This document shows positions 46,515 to 57,509 of a stretch of DNA of 64,000 nucleotides, in pieces. The stretch spans positions 99,964,257 through 100,028,256 of the forward strand of contig OU015490.1 of NCBI GenBank assembly GCA_907164885.2, given 5' to 3'. The notes beneath the pieces were generated by a model. It saw only the letters and a program-made list of their open reading frames with translations. It had not been told where the DNA came from and searched no databases. This DNA comes from Dolomedes plantarius (lineage: Eukaryota > Arthropoda > Arachnida > Araneae > Dolomedidae). Numbering within the stretch: the stretch's first letter is position 1; each line of letters starts with the position of its first letter. The position numbers and the translations under genes were made by a program.

Positions 46515-47242
46515 TAGCCCAGTCAAAATAGGTTTTATGGCTAAAAAAAATATGAAAGTTTTTAAAATTGGTGGAGATGTTGGTTTGGGCATACTGTTGA
46601 ACATACTAAAAGTCCCCACCGATCAGACTTGAGCTTTCGCCGCCATCTTGGAAAATGTGTAGACTTTTTTGGTTTTTTGCAAGTAACTTCAGAAATATTG
46701 ATTTTATGTGAAAAATTGAATACAAAAATTGAAGAGCATTAAATTATGAACAAAAACCTCATTTACATTTTTTTTTATAAGTCTAACACGAACAAAGATA
46801 ATTGACTTTGAAAATAGCGAACAATCACGCGTAGGACGCGGATGCGCTGGTCATCCCCATCGCGATGGGGGGATGACTCGCGTATGTGCCCCAAAAGTCT
46901 TGCACACTCACGTTTGTCAAACCTCTGCATATCAAAGCTCGAGATAAAGTTGCAGCAACATCCAATCCATTGTTATCAGGTTGTATTGTGGGGTTTGGTG
47001 GATTCTATCTTTTTATGTCATACTTACGCTGCATTGAGTACATAATGGCTGGAAGTGGGTAAAAATAAATACTAAATTTGATGTATGCAACTACGTTAGT
47101 AAAAAAATTGTTTCCTGGCCATGCATACACTAGAAAAATCCTAGCTCATTTATTTACCCACACAGCTTTAGCAAAAATAATTTCTGACGCCATGGGCATC
47201 TGATTTCTAAAGCAGTAATTTCCATGAGTTGTTTAAACATTT
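46515..47242 (+). repeat. Left arm of the long inverted repeat
   Basis: Mirrors 49,205-49,921. Holds the self-complementary CCCCATCGCGATGGGG near 46,855-46,870. It decays towards the inner end. Confidence 0.85.
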
Positions 47243-47789
47243 AGAAGGCCTTTTTTGTGTTTTTGTAAATAACTTAGGAAATATTAACTTTCTGTAAAAA
47301 AAAGTTTCATACAAAAATTAAAGAACATTAAATTGTGTACAAAAAATATTAAATACATTTTGCCGTAACCCCAACACGAACCAACATATTGACTATTAAA
47401 TGCGGGTTGATTATGAATGTAGCGTCAAGTCTAGGTGCAGGTGCTTTCCTTTGAATTCTCTCCTCTCCCTCATTTGGGCAATTTTTAAACACAAGAAAAT
47501 AGACTAATGTTTTTTGGTATGTAGATAACTGATTATTTTTAATTTATGAACGAATGTAATAAACTTGGATTTATTCACTACCATCTTTTCACTGTATATA
47601 ATTTTCTAAGCTTACCTACTTTATGCTTGTCGTGCTTTTTTCGATACGGGATTGTTCGCGTCGTCAGTCTTGAAAAGATGGGCCGGCTAGCACCACCTCA
47701 TTCATCAATTCCTTTTATTGGATTCTCATGATCTACAGTGCAATAACTTCAATGAGGTATGTCGTTGTGACATACCACATTTCAGTTAT

Positions 47790-49369
47790 TGTAGGCCATT
47801 GTGCAGTTGATGCTTGCTTTCCGACACACGCATCTTTCTCCCCAGTCAGTCTTACAGTTGTGAAACACCATGCTTAAAACTAAAACGGGAGCCACTGCAT
47901 CCATAGTTGTGATGGACACGAGGGTTTTCTTTTGACATTTCCAGCCCTCACTTCAGGATTGTACTCATTCCCGAACCACTTTTGCACTTGGTGATACAAC
48001 CGAAAGGAATGTCGCATGGCTGTCTCTTCAGTTGAGGGAAGAGACGAAATGTTTTATTTTAGTGGCAAATTTTGCGAAACATTTGTACCTAAATTTATTT
48101 AGGGACTTTTCACTGGGATGTGCTCCATACCAGATCAGAAAAAGCATTCTCCTGCTTAAGCAACATCATTATGCGATGAGTTGCATTTATTAACTACTGT
48201 CACGTCGTGTTCCATATCTTTACTTTGGAACATTTTTACACAATTTTTCTTTCCTTTGTTGAATGCTGAAGAAGTAGTATCGCATCCACTGAAATGGAGA
48301 AGAATGATACTTTGGTAAGTCCCGATGATTGTATTTTATTTGACGAATGTATTTTTTTCTCTGCTTTCCCTTTGCATATTTTGACAAGGAAAATGCCTTT
48401 TCTGTAGGAGTGAGAGCTGTTAATTGAACCAGGTGGTCAACATCTTCACCGTTGATTACAACGATGTTGTTACAAGAACATGCTTCATTAATTGCAGTAT
48501 TTACAATGAGAATGTCGGCTTCGTCATTACATTATTGGAATCGAATCCCCTGTTTTCCAGCTCAGCTGATAGCATGGTGATCAGTTTGCTCTTGTTGTTT
48601 TCATTTGAAAGGAACTGTTATTGTTGAACAGTAACTCGCATGTTTCCATCAAAACTTATATCTACAGATTTTATCACAATAGACCGTAGATTTTCTTCCA
48701 TTTTTAGTACTTTATTGGTGTTGGATTAGCCATTAAAAACGACTATACAGCTAGTCCCGTAATGCTTTTTAGGAGAAAATCACTGTCCACAATGTTGACG
48801 CAGTTCAGGAGGTTAAGGTCTTTGTTTGGAACTTCAAAAACGTCGTACCTAGCCAATGTCGTTGTCTCTCGCATGCCAGCTTCATTAAACAGAGCAAATG
48901 TAAAAAGAGCTAACTCATATTCTAAATAAAATGCTACTCGTTTCTTCGTCGTTTTGTTTAACAATCTCTATCCTCTGGAAAAGCAACAACGGGTTTACTA
49001 ATGTAATGAAACCGTATACTTTCACCGCACAATTGACGGTGATCAAGCTTTCATAAGCTTTACCATTTCAAAGTACTGAACCCAGAGGGATGCAGTTGGG
49101 CCATTCTCTTTCAACTGCTTCAAAGTATTCCTCATTTTAATCTCGATGTCTCGTGTATGAGTATGTCCGTATATGGTTTCTAGTGATAGTAGTTCAGTAG
49201 CAAAATCTCTAAACAACTCATGGAGATTATTGCTTTTGAAATCAGATATATACATGGCGTCAAAATTTATTTTTTCTAAAGCTGTTTGGATAAATAAATA
49301 AGCTAGGATTTTTCTAGCGTATGTATGGCCAGACAACGTTTTTTCTACTGACGTAGTAGCATACATCAA
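47790..49369 (-). pseudogene. Decayed 'GCDTTS' family gene (PIN/FEN-like nuclease?)
   Basis: Minus-strand pieces appear in the order known from large uncharacterised invertebrate proteins. N-terminal MMYATTSVEKTLSGHTYARK to NGPTASLWVQYFEMVKLMK (49,369-49,043); VAFYLEYELALFTFALFNEA and NIVDSDFLLKSI (48,964-48,743); FLSNENNKSKLITMLSAELE (about 48,600-48,540); EADILIVNTAINEAC and VVINGEDVDHLVQLTALTPT (about 48,530-48,390); LHFSGCDTTSSAFNKGKKN (about 48,300-48,240); SFRLYHQVQKWFGNEYNPE (about 48,030-47,955); and a Cys-rich end VFHNCKTDWGERCVCRK (about 47,900-47,830). The acidic EAD, GEDVD and GCDTTS motifs resemble a PIN/XPG-type nuclease active site, which is inference. Frame changes, stops and a large deletion after LMK make it a pseudogene. 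Confidence 0.75.
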
Positions 49370-49921
49370 ATTTAGTATTTATTTTTACCCACTTCCAGCC
49401 ATTATGTACCAAATGCAGCTTAAGTATGACATAAAAAGATAGAATCCACCAAACCCCACAATACAACCTGATAACAATGGATTGGATGTTGCTGCAACTT
49501 TATCTCGAGCTTTGATATGCAGAGGTTTGACAAACGTGAGTGTGCAAGACTTTTGGGGCACATACGCGGGTCATCCCCCCATCGCGATGGGGATGACCGG
49601 CGCATCCGCGTCCTACGCATGATTGTTCGCTATTTTCAAAGTCAATTATCTTTGTTCGTGTTAGACTTATAAAAAAAATGTAAATGAGGTTTTTGTTCAT
49701 AATTTAATGCTCTTTAATTTTTGTGTTCAATTTTTTTACATAAAATCAATATTTCTGAAGTTACTTGCAAAAAACCAAAAAAGTCTACACATTTTCCAAG
49801 ATGGCGGCGAAAGCTCAAGTCTGATCGGTGGGGACTTTTAGTATGTTCAACAGTATGCCCAAACCAACATCTCCACCAATTTTCAAAACTTTCATATTTT
49901 TTTTAGCCATTCGTCAAAATC
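49205..49921 (-). repeat. Right arm of the long inverted repeat
   Basis: Better preserved arm. It includes the start of the PIN-like gene, so the corresponding coding start is also present, broken, in the left arm. Confidence 0.85.
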
Positions 49922-49941
49922 GGGTCTATTTTGACTGGGGT

Positions 49942-50695
49942 AACAGTTCCGTAACTGACTGACTGACATAAAACGCTCAGACCAAACCGATGGACTATAA
50001 AGGGCTGAAATTTTGCATGGCGATTCTTCTTATAGTGTAGGGGTGCACTAAGAAAGATTTTTGAAAAATTCTTAGATTTTTTAAAATTAAATTTTTAAGC
50101 TGTTTTAGTAACATTTTTAAGTTTGCATTTAAAATAATAATTTGAGGGTTATAAAATTTATATCACGAGAAAGATCATAAAAATTCCTTTAAAATGAAAT
50201 CGTTTTCGAATCTTTACCTCCATTTTCTGATTTGTGGGGAATTTTTAAAGATTAATTTTTAGAATTTAATTTATTAAATACTGATCACGTGATTTCTTTT
50301 CCTGGTACTTTAAATTAATTTATCATCACGTGCATAACAACGAAATAGAGAAAAAAAAATTTCTTGCTAATGCGGCAGACGATTGGAAATTATCCAAAAA
50401 AGCATTAAAATACAGTAAAAGACATGTTCCTCAAACTGTACTATATTAACTATACTATATTCTTTAGTATGTTCTATTACATTTAATTTGAATATTTCTA
50501 CATTTTGCCTATAAAAATATCCGTTACGATTTTTTTATAAATATATTTTTTCGTTTTTTTTTTACATCAATTGCATGCATTGATCGTTGTATTTATTATA
50601 AATATATTTATACATATTTTTGGAATTAATTGCATACATTGTCCGTTGTATTTAATTTGAATGTACTCCGTAGCGAAATACGGGTTTTCCGCTAG
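49942..50695 (+). mobile_element. Helitron-1 copy G, 5' end disrupted
   Basis: Begins at AACAGTTCCGTAACTGACTG, lacking the usual TCTATATATATAA lead, directly after the long-TIR element. Ends CGCTAG before T50696. The sequence TCTCTAAAAATAAAACA just left of the other arm (46,497-46,513) may be the missing 5' end, in which case the 3.4-kb element inserted into the Helitron. Confidence 0.82.
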
Positions 50696-50964
50696 TAGTA
50701 TCCTAGTTACGAGGATAACACTGAAATTTTTCAGACGGGCAGACGATATGCGCCAAAAAAAAAAAAAAATCATTGGTCGTATATTTAAATTTGAACTCTT
50801 TTATGACCGCAGACTATAATTTATGGCAACAATCGCAGTTTAGCTATCGAAGAAAAAATTTTGAAAGAGGAGAAAATGGAGTTGGAGTGAGAGCATTATC
50901 GAGCTACGATTTTCTATGATTTTAAAGTAGGGCTAAATCAAGTAGAATGCCTTCTACATCTATT
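50696..50964. other. Unassigned; possible upstream part of mariner relic
   Basis: No clear coding. Adjacent to the mariner fragment. Confidence 0.4.
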
Positions 50965-51178
50965 ATCCTGATCTTGCTATGTCTGACTCTTGGCTATTTT
51001 TTTAATCTAAAAAAAATTATGTAGGCATCGTTTTCATACCGAAGATGAGATTGATGAGGCTATAAAAGCATATTTTTCATCTATTTCAATAAATGGATAG
51101 CTTGAGGCATTTAATCTCTGGGAAATTGACCTACAAAGGAACGTTGATCTTGGAGGAAACTACTTTGAACACTCCAAC
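50965..51178 (+). pseudogene. Mariner-type transposase C-terminal relic
   Basis: Reads PDLAMSDSWLF (third catalytic Asp region), a frame break, then HRFHTEDEIDEAIKAYFSSI, an in-frame TAG where a Trp codon is usual, LEAFNLWEIDLQRNVDLGGN and YFEH. The HTEDEVxxAI...YF and GGxYFE tail are typical of mariner transposases. No upstream catalytic residues are seen. Confidence 0.75.
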
Positions 51179-51209
51179 ACAAGAGTTGGTAAGCTGAACT
51201 TGTACCATT

Positions 51210-51475
51210 TAGCCCTATCTCAAAAATTTCAGTGGGACCCTCGTATAATCAGTGTTTTCTTGGATGTATGTGTAAGGGGTATAGAAAAAATATTACAAAG
51301 ACTAATCATCTTATATTCAAATAAAACTACACCAAACCTTAATAATATCTAGTTCAGAATTAATATTTTATAGGATAAATCTGCAAGGAGCAAAGAAAAA
51401 AATTACAAAAAATATATAATCAAAGGAAATGATATCAATGTGTAATAATATCTAGATCATAATCAGTGTTTTCTT

Positions 51476-51480
<5 letters not shown>
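51210..51480. repeat. Degenerate ~140-bp tandem repeat
   Basis: Units contain TAATATCTAG(T/A)TCA, AATCAGTGTTTTCTTGGAT and GCAAAGAAAAAA-like sequence. Related single units occur at about 46,385-46,495 and 52,250-52,320. Confidence 0.55.

Positions 51481-51541
<61 letters not shown>
51478..51541. repeat. (TA)n(TG)n microsatellite
   Basis: TA run followed by about 26 bp of TG. Confidence 0.95.
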
Positions 51542-51705
51542 CAGGAGTACACCATTTAAGAATATTGAAGTAAAAAAAAGAAACAATGCATTCATAATTT
51601 ATTCTCTTTATTTAGTTATTTAGTTTCTTTTAAATAAAAAAAAATCCTCATAAATTTGCAGGGTATTTTGATTTTCATTAGTTTTTCAACTGTTTTCAGC
51701 TATAT

Positions 51706-52145
51706 CAGTGGTGCACAAACTGTGGTGCACACCACAGTCTGTGAGGGGGGTCGTGAAATAAATTGGAGGGGTTACGGATAGTTTGAATTCAATTTATGTC
51801 ATATTGAATTATTTATTTTTTAAAAAATGCTTTAAATTTTCTAAAATTTACATATTTTTAATTTTTAAATTTTTATTTTTTGTATGTTAAAAAATAATAA
51901 GACATTGTTTAATGAGGTGTCAAACAATTTTACCAGAAACAAGTACAGATGGTATGCAAGACTTTTTTTAATTGCTATTATGTAAAATAAATATATACTG
52001 AAAGTGCACAGTTCCCTTTTTTCTATTTTTTTTTGTTAACATTTTCAGAATTTTATTCCATCATGTTTCTACCAAATGAGATTTAGTTAGAGGGATTTTT
52101 ATTTAAAGAAAGTGGGTCTCGGTCAAAAAAGTTTGTGCACCACTG
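51706..52145. mobile_element. hAT-type MITE (440 bp)
   Basis: Ends CAGTGGTGCACAAACT / AGTTTGTGCACCACTG with exact 8-bp target duplication AGCTATAT (51,698-51,705 and 52,146-52,153). AT-rich and non-coding. Confidence 0.95.
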
Positions 52146-52405
52146 AGCTATATTATCGATACGTTTAATTTTTTTCCCTCTCCTTAGCAATTCCAGACTG
52201 GTGTACTGTTTACTGGTTTATCAAAGAGAATTACATCAGTGCGTAAAAACTGCTATTTCATAATCAATATTTTCCTCGTAATGTATATGTAAGGTGTACA
52301 CCAATTAAGAACACTCAAGATGGGGGGGGGGAGGAGAAATTGAATGTATTGGAAATTCTCTTTCCGTAATTCTTTAAGGGGTCATCACCTTTAAATCTTC
52401 AAAAA

Positions 52406-52408
<3 letters not shown>

Positions 52409-52448
<40 letters not shown>

Positions 52449-52449
52449 A

Positions 52450-52488
<39 letters not shown>
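52409..52488. repeat. (TA)n microsatellite
   Basis: TA run with a short ATATAATATTAAT break in the middle. Confidence 0.93.
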
Positions 52489-52489
<1 letters not shown>

Positions 52490-52490
<1 letters not shown>

Positions 52491-52672
52491 GGTGCTGAGG
52501 GTGCTCAGATCGAATCCCGGCGTTGCGCCACGAAAAATGTCTCCGTTCGTGTCGTCCCTTCATAGGGGGTAATGCTGTCCACCTATATGGTGCCCCCATA
52601 ATAAAATGGACAGCAAAAACTGTGGCGTAGTAAGGGCGAATGTTTCATTACAAGTGCCTCCGCATTAGGAAT
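52490..52672 (+). repeat. tRNA-derived SINE-2, 5' truncated
   Basis: B-box-like AGATCGAATCCCGG near 52,508, then the SINE-2 body (GGTGCCCCCATAATAAAA, GTGCCTCCGCATTAG) ending at a TA tract (52,671-52,697). Confidence 0.72.
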
Positions 52673-52697
52673 ATATATATATATATATATATATATT

Positions 52698-53339
52698 TGC
52701 AATTTTAGAATATTTGAACATTTCTGAATCTTTCAAAACAAACAGCGTTAAAATATTCCAATTAAAACATTCAAAACTATGATATGAAAGAAATAGTTCC
52801 GATGTAAACATTGCCAGCGTGGGAACTTTAAAAGCCTTTTTTTCGTAATGATGTTTTTCACGCTGTATCAAAGAAACGACTGTAGATATTGCTTTCAAAT
52901 TTTCAAGGTAAGTGTATCACGATGTTGCCTAAATTATGCATCTAATTTTTCTTTAAAAAATATTTTATTAAGAATTTATAGCATTTTACTTGTAATTATA
53001 ATGTGCCTTTTTTCAGTTTTTTAAAATCTTATTGTCCTGGAGTAAATATTCTTTGGTGTTCAAAAATTTATATAGGTGTGGGATTATATGTAACGTTTTT
53101 ACATCACAAAAATGAAAAAATTATTATTGAAACTTCATTAGTGTTGTTTTGTGTCTCCTTACTTCACAAATAAAATTATTATTTACTTGTAAAAAAATTA
53201 ATATAAAGAACATCATTTATAGAGTTAAGAGAAGTAATACTGAAAATTTCATGTATAATGGATTATGACAAAAAAGTTATAGGGGTTCAGACAAACAGAA
53301 AAAAATTCTGACTTTTCTAGTAATGTAAAGGTGATGAAT
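52698..53339. other. Unassigned AT-rich DNA
   Basis: Nothing recognised. A short minus-strand open frame (52,665-52,898) starts in the TA tract and is not convincing. Confidence 0.5.
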
Positions 53340-54110
53340 ACCTTTAAAATAAGAGAGAAATTTTCGAAGTGGGGAAGGTTAAAATAGAGCAAAATACTTA
53401 TGCTTATGTTAGGACAACTTTTAAAGTATTTGGGGCATTTCATTTTCTCCTGTTATCACTAGTGAAAGTGTTTAAAAAACAATGCAGCTTAAAATATAAT
53501 AGAAAAAAAAATACGATAGTAATTTCGGAATCCTTTCATATCCCGTGTATTCCTATTCCGTAGTTCTTTAAAATGATTGTAAAAAGTTTCGAAGTGGTGA
53601 AGAGCAAAATAGAGTAAAATACTTCATTCTGGTGTGATACTTAAATTCTTTAGTAGTGCGTCACAACCTCTATATCCGAAAGAAAAATAGGAAAACCTTT
53701 AAAGTATTTGGGGCATTTCATTTTCTCCTGTTATCACTATTGAAAGTGTTTAAAAAACAATGCAGATTAAAACAGAATAGAAAAAAAAGGAATACGATAG
53801 TAATTTCGGAATCCTTTCATAACCCGAGTTTTCCTATTCCGCAGTTCTTTAAAAAAATTGTGAAAAGTTTCGAAGTGGTGAAGAGCAAAATTGAGTAAAA
53901 TACTTCATTCTGGTGTCATACTTAAATTCTTTAGTAGTGCGTCACAACCTCTATATCCGAAAGAAAAATAGGAAAACCTTTAAAGTATTTGGAGCATTTC
54001 ATTTTCTCCAGTTATGACTAGTGAAAGTGTTAGAAAAAAATGCAGCAGAAAACAGAATAAAAAAAAAGGATACGATAGTAAATTCGCAATCCTTTCATAA
54101 CACGAGCATC
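53340..54110. repeat. Tandem triplication, about 280-bp unit
   Basis: Units contain TAAAGTATTTGG(G/A)GCATTT, GTGAAAGTGTT-like, ACGATAGTAATTTCGGAATC and AGTGCGTCACAACCTC. The GCATTTC landmark recurs 278 and 283 bp apart (53,431; 53,709; 53,992). Confidence 0.88.
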
Positions 54111-54425
54111 CTCCTGTCTACAGCAGACAAAACCGTGGCCCACCCGCATCTAGAATTCGGTTCCAATAATCGCCAAGTGCGAGAAAGGAATGCACCAGCG
54201 AGCAACCTGAAAAATACTTATCACTCTAGCACCACAAAACGCAAAGCGACAAATACATGCTCCTCTAAACAGTCGCGGGTGGATCGGGCAGTACAAAGCT
54301 GCAAAACTTCCCGTTTTTTCCATCAAGTAGAACACGCTCTCGACGGTGTTCTGGAGTGGGATCCAGCTCTGCAGCTTACAAGTACTTCCAGGTGTTTGCG
54401 CTGCCTACAAAAAAAAGCGTAGTAG
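54111..54425 (+). other. Possible exon-like open segment
   Basis: Composition is markedly more balanced than the surroundings. A pyrimidine-rich tract followed by CTACAG (54,117-54,122) would serve as a splice acceptor, and the frame stays open for 100 codons to TAG at 54,420-54,422. The reading (SNNRQVRERNAPASNL, SRFFHQVEHALDGVLEWD) matches nothing I know. It could be a host terminal exon or part of an unknown element. Confidence 0.3.
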
Positions 54426-54677
54426 CGCTACCTATGAGGCTCTTCAGAACCATTGATAGAGTTTCGAACAAATTTTTCCCTTTTCATAAAGCTCGGATAA
54501 TCTTGGATGATGATCACTCGAGAAAGAATTGGTATGGATGTAAAATTTAGCCGATGCACAATGGATGGAGACCTGTTGGATAGCAGGGAAGTGAGGGTTG
54601 GGTCTTGCTGTGTTTTATCCATTTCGGGAGATACAAGACAGTTGTACACACCTGTTACGTATTTCTGATATGGAGAT

Positions 54678-55063
54678 TTAAAGCTGCTGTGTACTAACCC
54701 TATTGGATTCGCTCACCTCAATGTTAACATATGGTGAAAATGTGTCCAAGGATTGCCGACTTGGATTGAAAGATATTATTTTTTTAAAATATTACCCCAT
54801 TATATAGAGAGAAATTTTGCACATTGGGACATTTTTCGTTTAAAAAAATGCACAAAAATATTTTTTAATTTAAATTATTCGGGGAGAAAATCTGGTATAG
54901 TTTGCTTCAATCGATCATCAATTCCTTTGGTGGACGAAATTTATAATATGAATCCTGTTGCGAGGGGCAGAAAAATTCAGGCTATCTGAAAATACCATTT
55001 TTATTATATTATCAGCATTTGTGTGGCTTTCAATAGTAAACACATTTTCTCTATAGGTTAAAT
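54678..55063. mobile_element. TTAA MITE, copy e, right end missing
   Basis: Starts TTAAAGCTGCTGTGTACTAA and continues to CACATTTTCTCTATAGGTTA, then stops. A right end of the same family lies 1.7 kb on (56,728-56,787), so the element may be split by the intervening DNA. Confidence 0.75.
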
Positions 55064-55486
55064 GAAATTACAATGTAAACAAAAATAACGGGTGGCACAG
55101 CAAACGAAGGTTTGCTTAGTGGACCCATATGTAAAAATGTTATAAACTGTTTATGAATACAAGAAAGTATGGTTGATACAATAGGCTACGTATTGTAAAC
55201 AAATGAAACGCATGGTAGTGAAAGTAATGATTTGATAATAAATGAAATAATGAAGGTACATGTAACACATTGTACTGAATTGCAAGTACACATTGTAAGA
55301 TGTTGTATAAGTAATATGTTGTATAAGGTACAAGAAAGCGTAGGGTGTATTATAAAACGAATCTGTTGTAAGTATAAAGACATAGAGGCATAAGCTGTAT
55401 ATAAAGTTATTGTACATATTGTATATAATGTTAATTGAATATTGTGTGTGCCGCCGTAGGTGGTATACAGTTGTTATGACTTAGAG
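55064..55486. other. AT-rich DNA rich in TTGTA
   Basis: Loose TTGTATAA/TTGTAAG repetition without a clear period. The minus-strand 88-codon open frame here is a by-product of this bias. Confidence 0.5.
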
Positions 55487-55830
55487 TAGAGGTGGGGAAC
55501 GCGAGGCCTTAAGGCCTCATGCGGCCTCCGTGATCTTCTTGTGCGGCCTTCATAAAAGCTAGCAGGCTTCGCGTTACGAATCTTGATCCAAATATTCAAT
55601 TACTTTCAAGCAAGAAACAAATGCAAATATCCCACTAGCTTAAATTTTCCATCGGATTTTAAAATTATTTTAGGAATTGTTGCTATGTCAGTTATTTATA
55701 ATTTAATACTATTATTTTTCTATTGTATTTCTTTATAATGTTAAAATTATTTATAAATACTTCTACTTTATTATTTTTATTTGAAGAGGTATTTAAATAT
55801 GTAGTTGGTTATTAAAATTTTAAAATCTGG

Positions 55831-55882
<52 letters not shown>

Positions 55883-56259
55883 GTGTGTGTGTGTGTGCGT
55901 GAGTGTGTGTGCTTACATAAATAAAAATACCAACAGTGAAATATAAAAAAATTACAGTGGTATCTATGAATCTAATAATTTTATAAAAAAAATAATAATT
56001 AATGATTAATGTTATAGCAAGTTTTTATCCTTATGTGAATACAAAATATTTTATATTGTAACTTTTTAAGTCAAATAATAAATAAATAAAGACTTAATTT
56101 TTTGGTTATTTTTCTATATTATGTTTTAGATTGTTAAAACTATACCTAACTATAATTTCATAAAGGTTGCATTTATAGGTACATCAACTTAATGCGGCCT
56201 CCTTTATTACTACCTAATTTACATGTGGTCTCTAATGGTAAAAAGGTTCCCCACCTCTG
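55487..56259. mobile_element. hAT-type non-autonomous element (773 bp)
   Basis: Ends TAGAGGTGGGGAACGCG and the inverse of CAGAGGTGGGGAACC. 8-bp duplication ACTTAGAG/ACATAGAG with one mismatch (55,479-55,486 and 56,260-56,267). GCGGCCT motifs near both ends. Contains a (TA)n(TG)n tract at about 55,837-55,906. Confidence 0.88.
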
Positions 56260-56429
56260 ACATAGAGTATGGTATTGTATAAGTTGTATATGTAGAAATA
56301 CTAGCATGTGTTGTATTTTAGCGTAAGCTGTATTTTGCAAAACCTTTGCTTCCTTTGCTTTCCGGTGTTGCCAGAAATATTGGAAAATTTGTATTGATTT
56401 GAGGTGAAATGGTTGTTTTCCGGCTTAGA

Positions 56430-56725
56430 TGTGGGGGGGGGGGGAGGGCGTAAAGCCCTCGTCCCGGAGCCTGCGGGACCCGGTTGGGCTGGATTGCAGT
56501 CGTTATGATTAGATTTCATTATTGAAGGGCCGTATAACCTTCGGGTGTGGACGGCGGGGATATTTCTTATTTCTCTATAGGTGAAAGGGCCCCGGGTTGC
56601 CCCAATTGGTCGGCAGATCTGCACTGTCCGTTCGGCTGAGTATACAGACTCTTGCTAAGCAGCCCGGTCTCCAGTTTGACACTTGTCGGGTGGACTGACC
56701 GCCCGGGACGACGTGATCTTATGCA
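56430..56725. other. GC-rich block of unknown origin
   Basis: Strikingly GC-rich for this window (CCCGGGACGACG, GGGCCCCGGGTTGCCCC). A minus-strand open frame (56,301-56,624) includes GATRGPFTYREIRNIPAVHT, with no family I can name. Possibly the 5' part of a retrotransposon, or a recently arrived sequence. Confidence 0.35.
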
Positions 56726-56727
56726 TT

Positions 56728-56787
56728 TCTCTACAGGATAACACTGAGGTGAGCGAATCCAATAGGATTAGTGCACAGTAGCCTTAA
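56728..56787. mobile_element. TTAA MITE right-end fragment
   Basis: AACACTGAGGTGAGCGAATC to GCACAGTAGCCTTAA, the family's right terminus only. Confidence 0.75.
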
Positions 56788-56812
56788 CTCTCAATAATTT
56801 GATTTGGAAATA

Positions 56813-57426
56813 CAGTCGAACCTCCATATATCGAAGTAGTAAATTTCCGGAAAAAAATTCGATATATAGAAATTTCGATATATAGAATTGAACTTAGTTT
56901 TATCATAATTCTCCTAAAAAAATTAAAGCTAATTTTCGTATACGAAACTCCATTTCTAATTTATATGCGAATCCCATTAAATGAAAGTTAAGAACTAAAA
57001 AATGAATTAATATGAAATATTTATTGAGTACTACATACCTTTAAAAAAAAACAATAATCCAGACAGTGGTTACAATGATCACAGCTACATTCTTTTTAAA
57101 AAAAACTACGAATATCTTGCTGAACAGCCAGTTTTGTGGAAGGTTCAAAGAAATATTCGTATTTATTCAGTCCACTAAACATTTAATCAGGGAATTTTTT
57201 GGCGAATTGAAGTCCACGACGTATTGTTTCAAATGCCAAAAATTGGGAGTTTTTATTCTAAAGTGGAATAAAATCTCCCAATTTGCCTTGAAAATAATTT
57301 CGATATATAGAGATTTTTTCGATATATAGAAACAATTTTTCTATGTAATGAACATGGAGATTTGCTAAGAGTTCGATATATAGAAAATTTCGATATGTGG
57401 AAGTTCGATATATGGAGGTTCGACTG
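56813..57426. mobile_element. Pogo/Tigger-type MITE, copy 2
   Basis: CAGTCGAACCTCCATATATC to GATATATGGAGGTTCGACTG, TA on the left. Close in sequence and length to 22,713-23,331, including the remnant of a transposase C-terminus. Confidence 0.8.
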
Positions 57427-57509
57427 TCATTTGAAATTTTTCGGAGATATTACAGAAAGAAATATAGAGATATTATTTTGTAATTTTATTTTTCATTTCA
57501 ACTACATAA

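Larger units (their letters stand above)
46515..49921 (-). mobile_element. 3.4-kb element with ~720-bp inverted repeats and a PIN-like gene
   Basis: Ends show CCCAGTCAAAATAG in inverted orientation. Arms 46,515-47,242 and about 49,205-49,921 match for roughly 720 bp with few differences over most of their length. The middle carries a decayed gene on the minus strand whose first exon-like part lies within the right arm. Left of centre, 47,250-47,375 is a diverged direct copy of 46,657-46,800. The structure may be one long-TIR transposon or two opposed copies, one truncated. Confidence 0.7.

Noticed and set aside
46515..49921. A Polinton/Maverick element
   Set aside because: Long inverted repeats fit, but the element is only 3.4 kb and shows no DNA polymerase B, integrase, protease or packaging ATPase.
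54378..54650. Overlapping open frames on both strands at 54.15-54.65 kb as separate genes
   Set aside because: They overlap the one plausible exon-like frame in other phases and have no features of their own.
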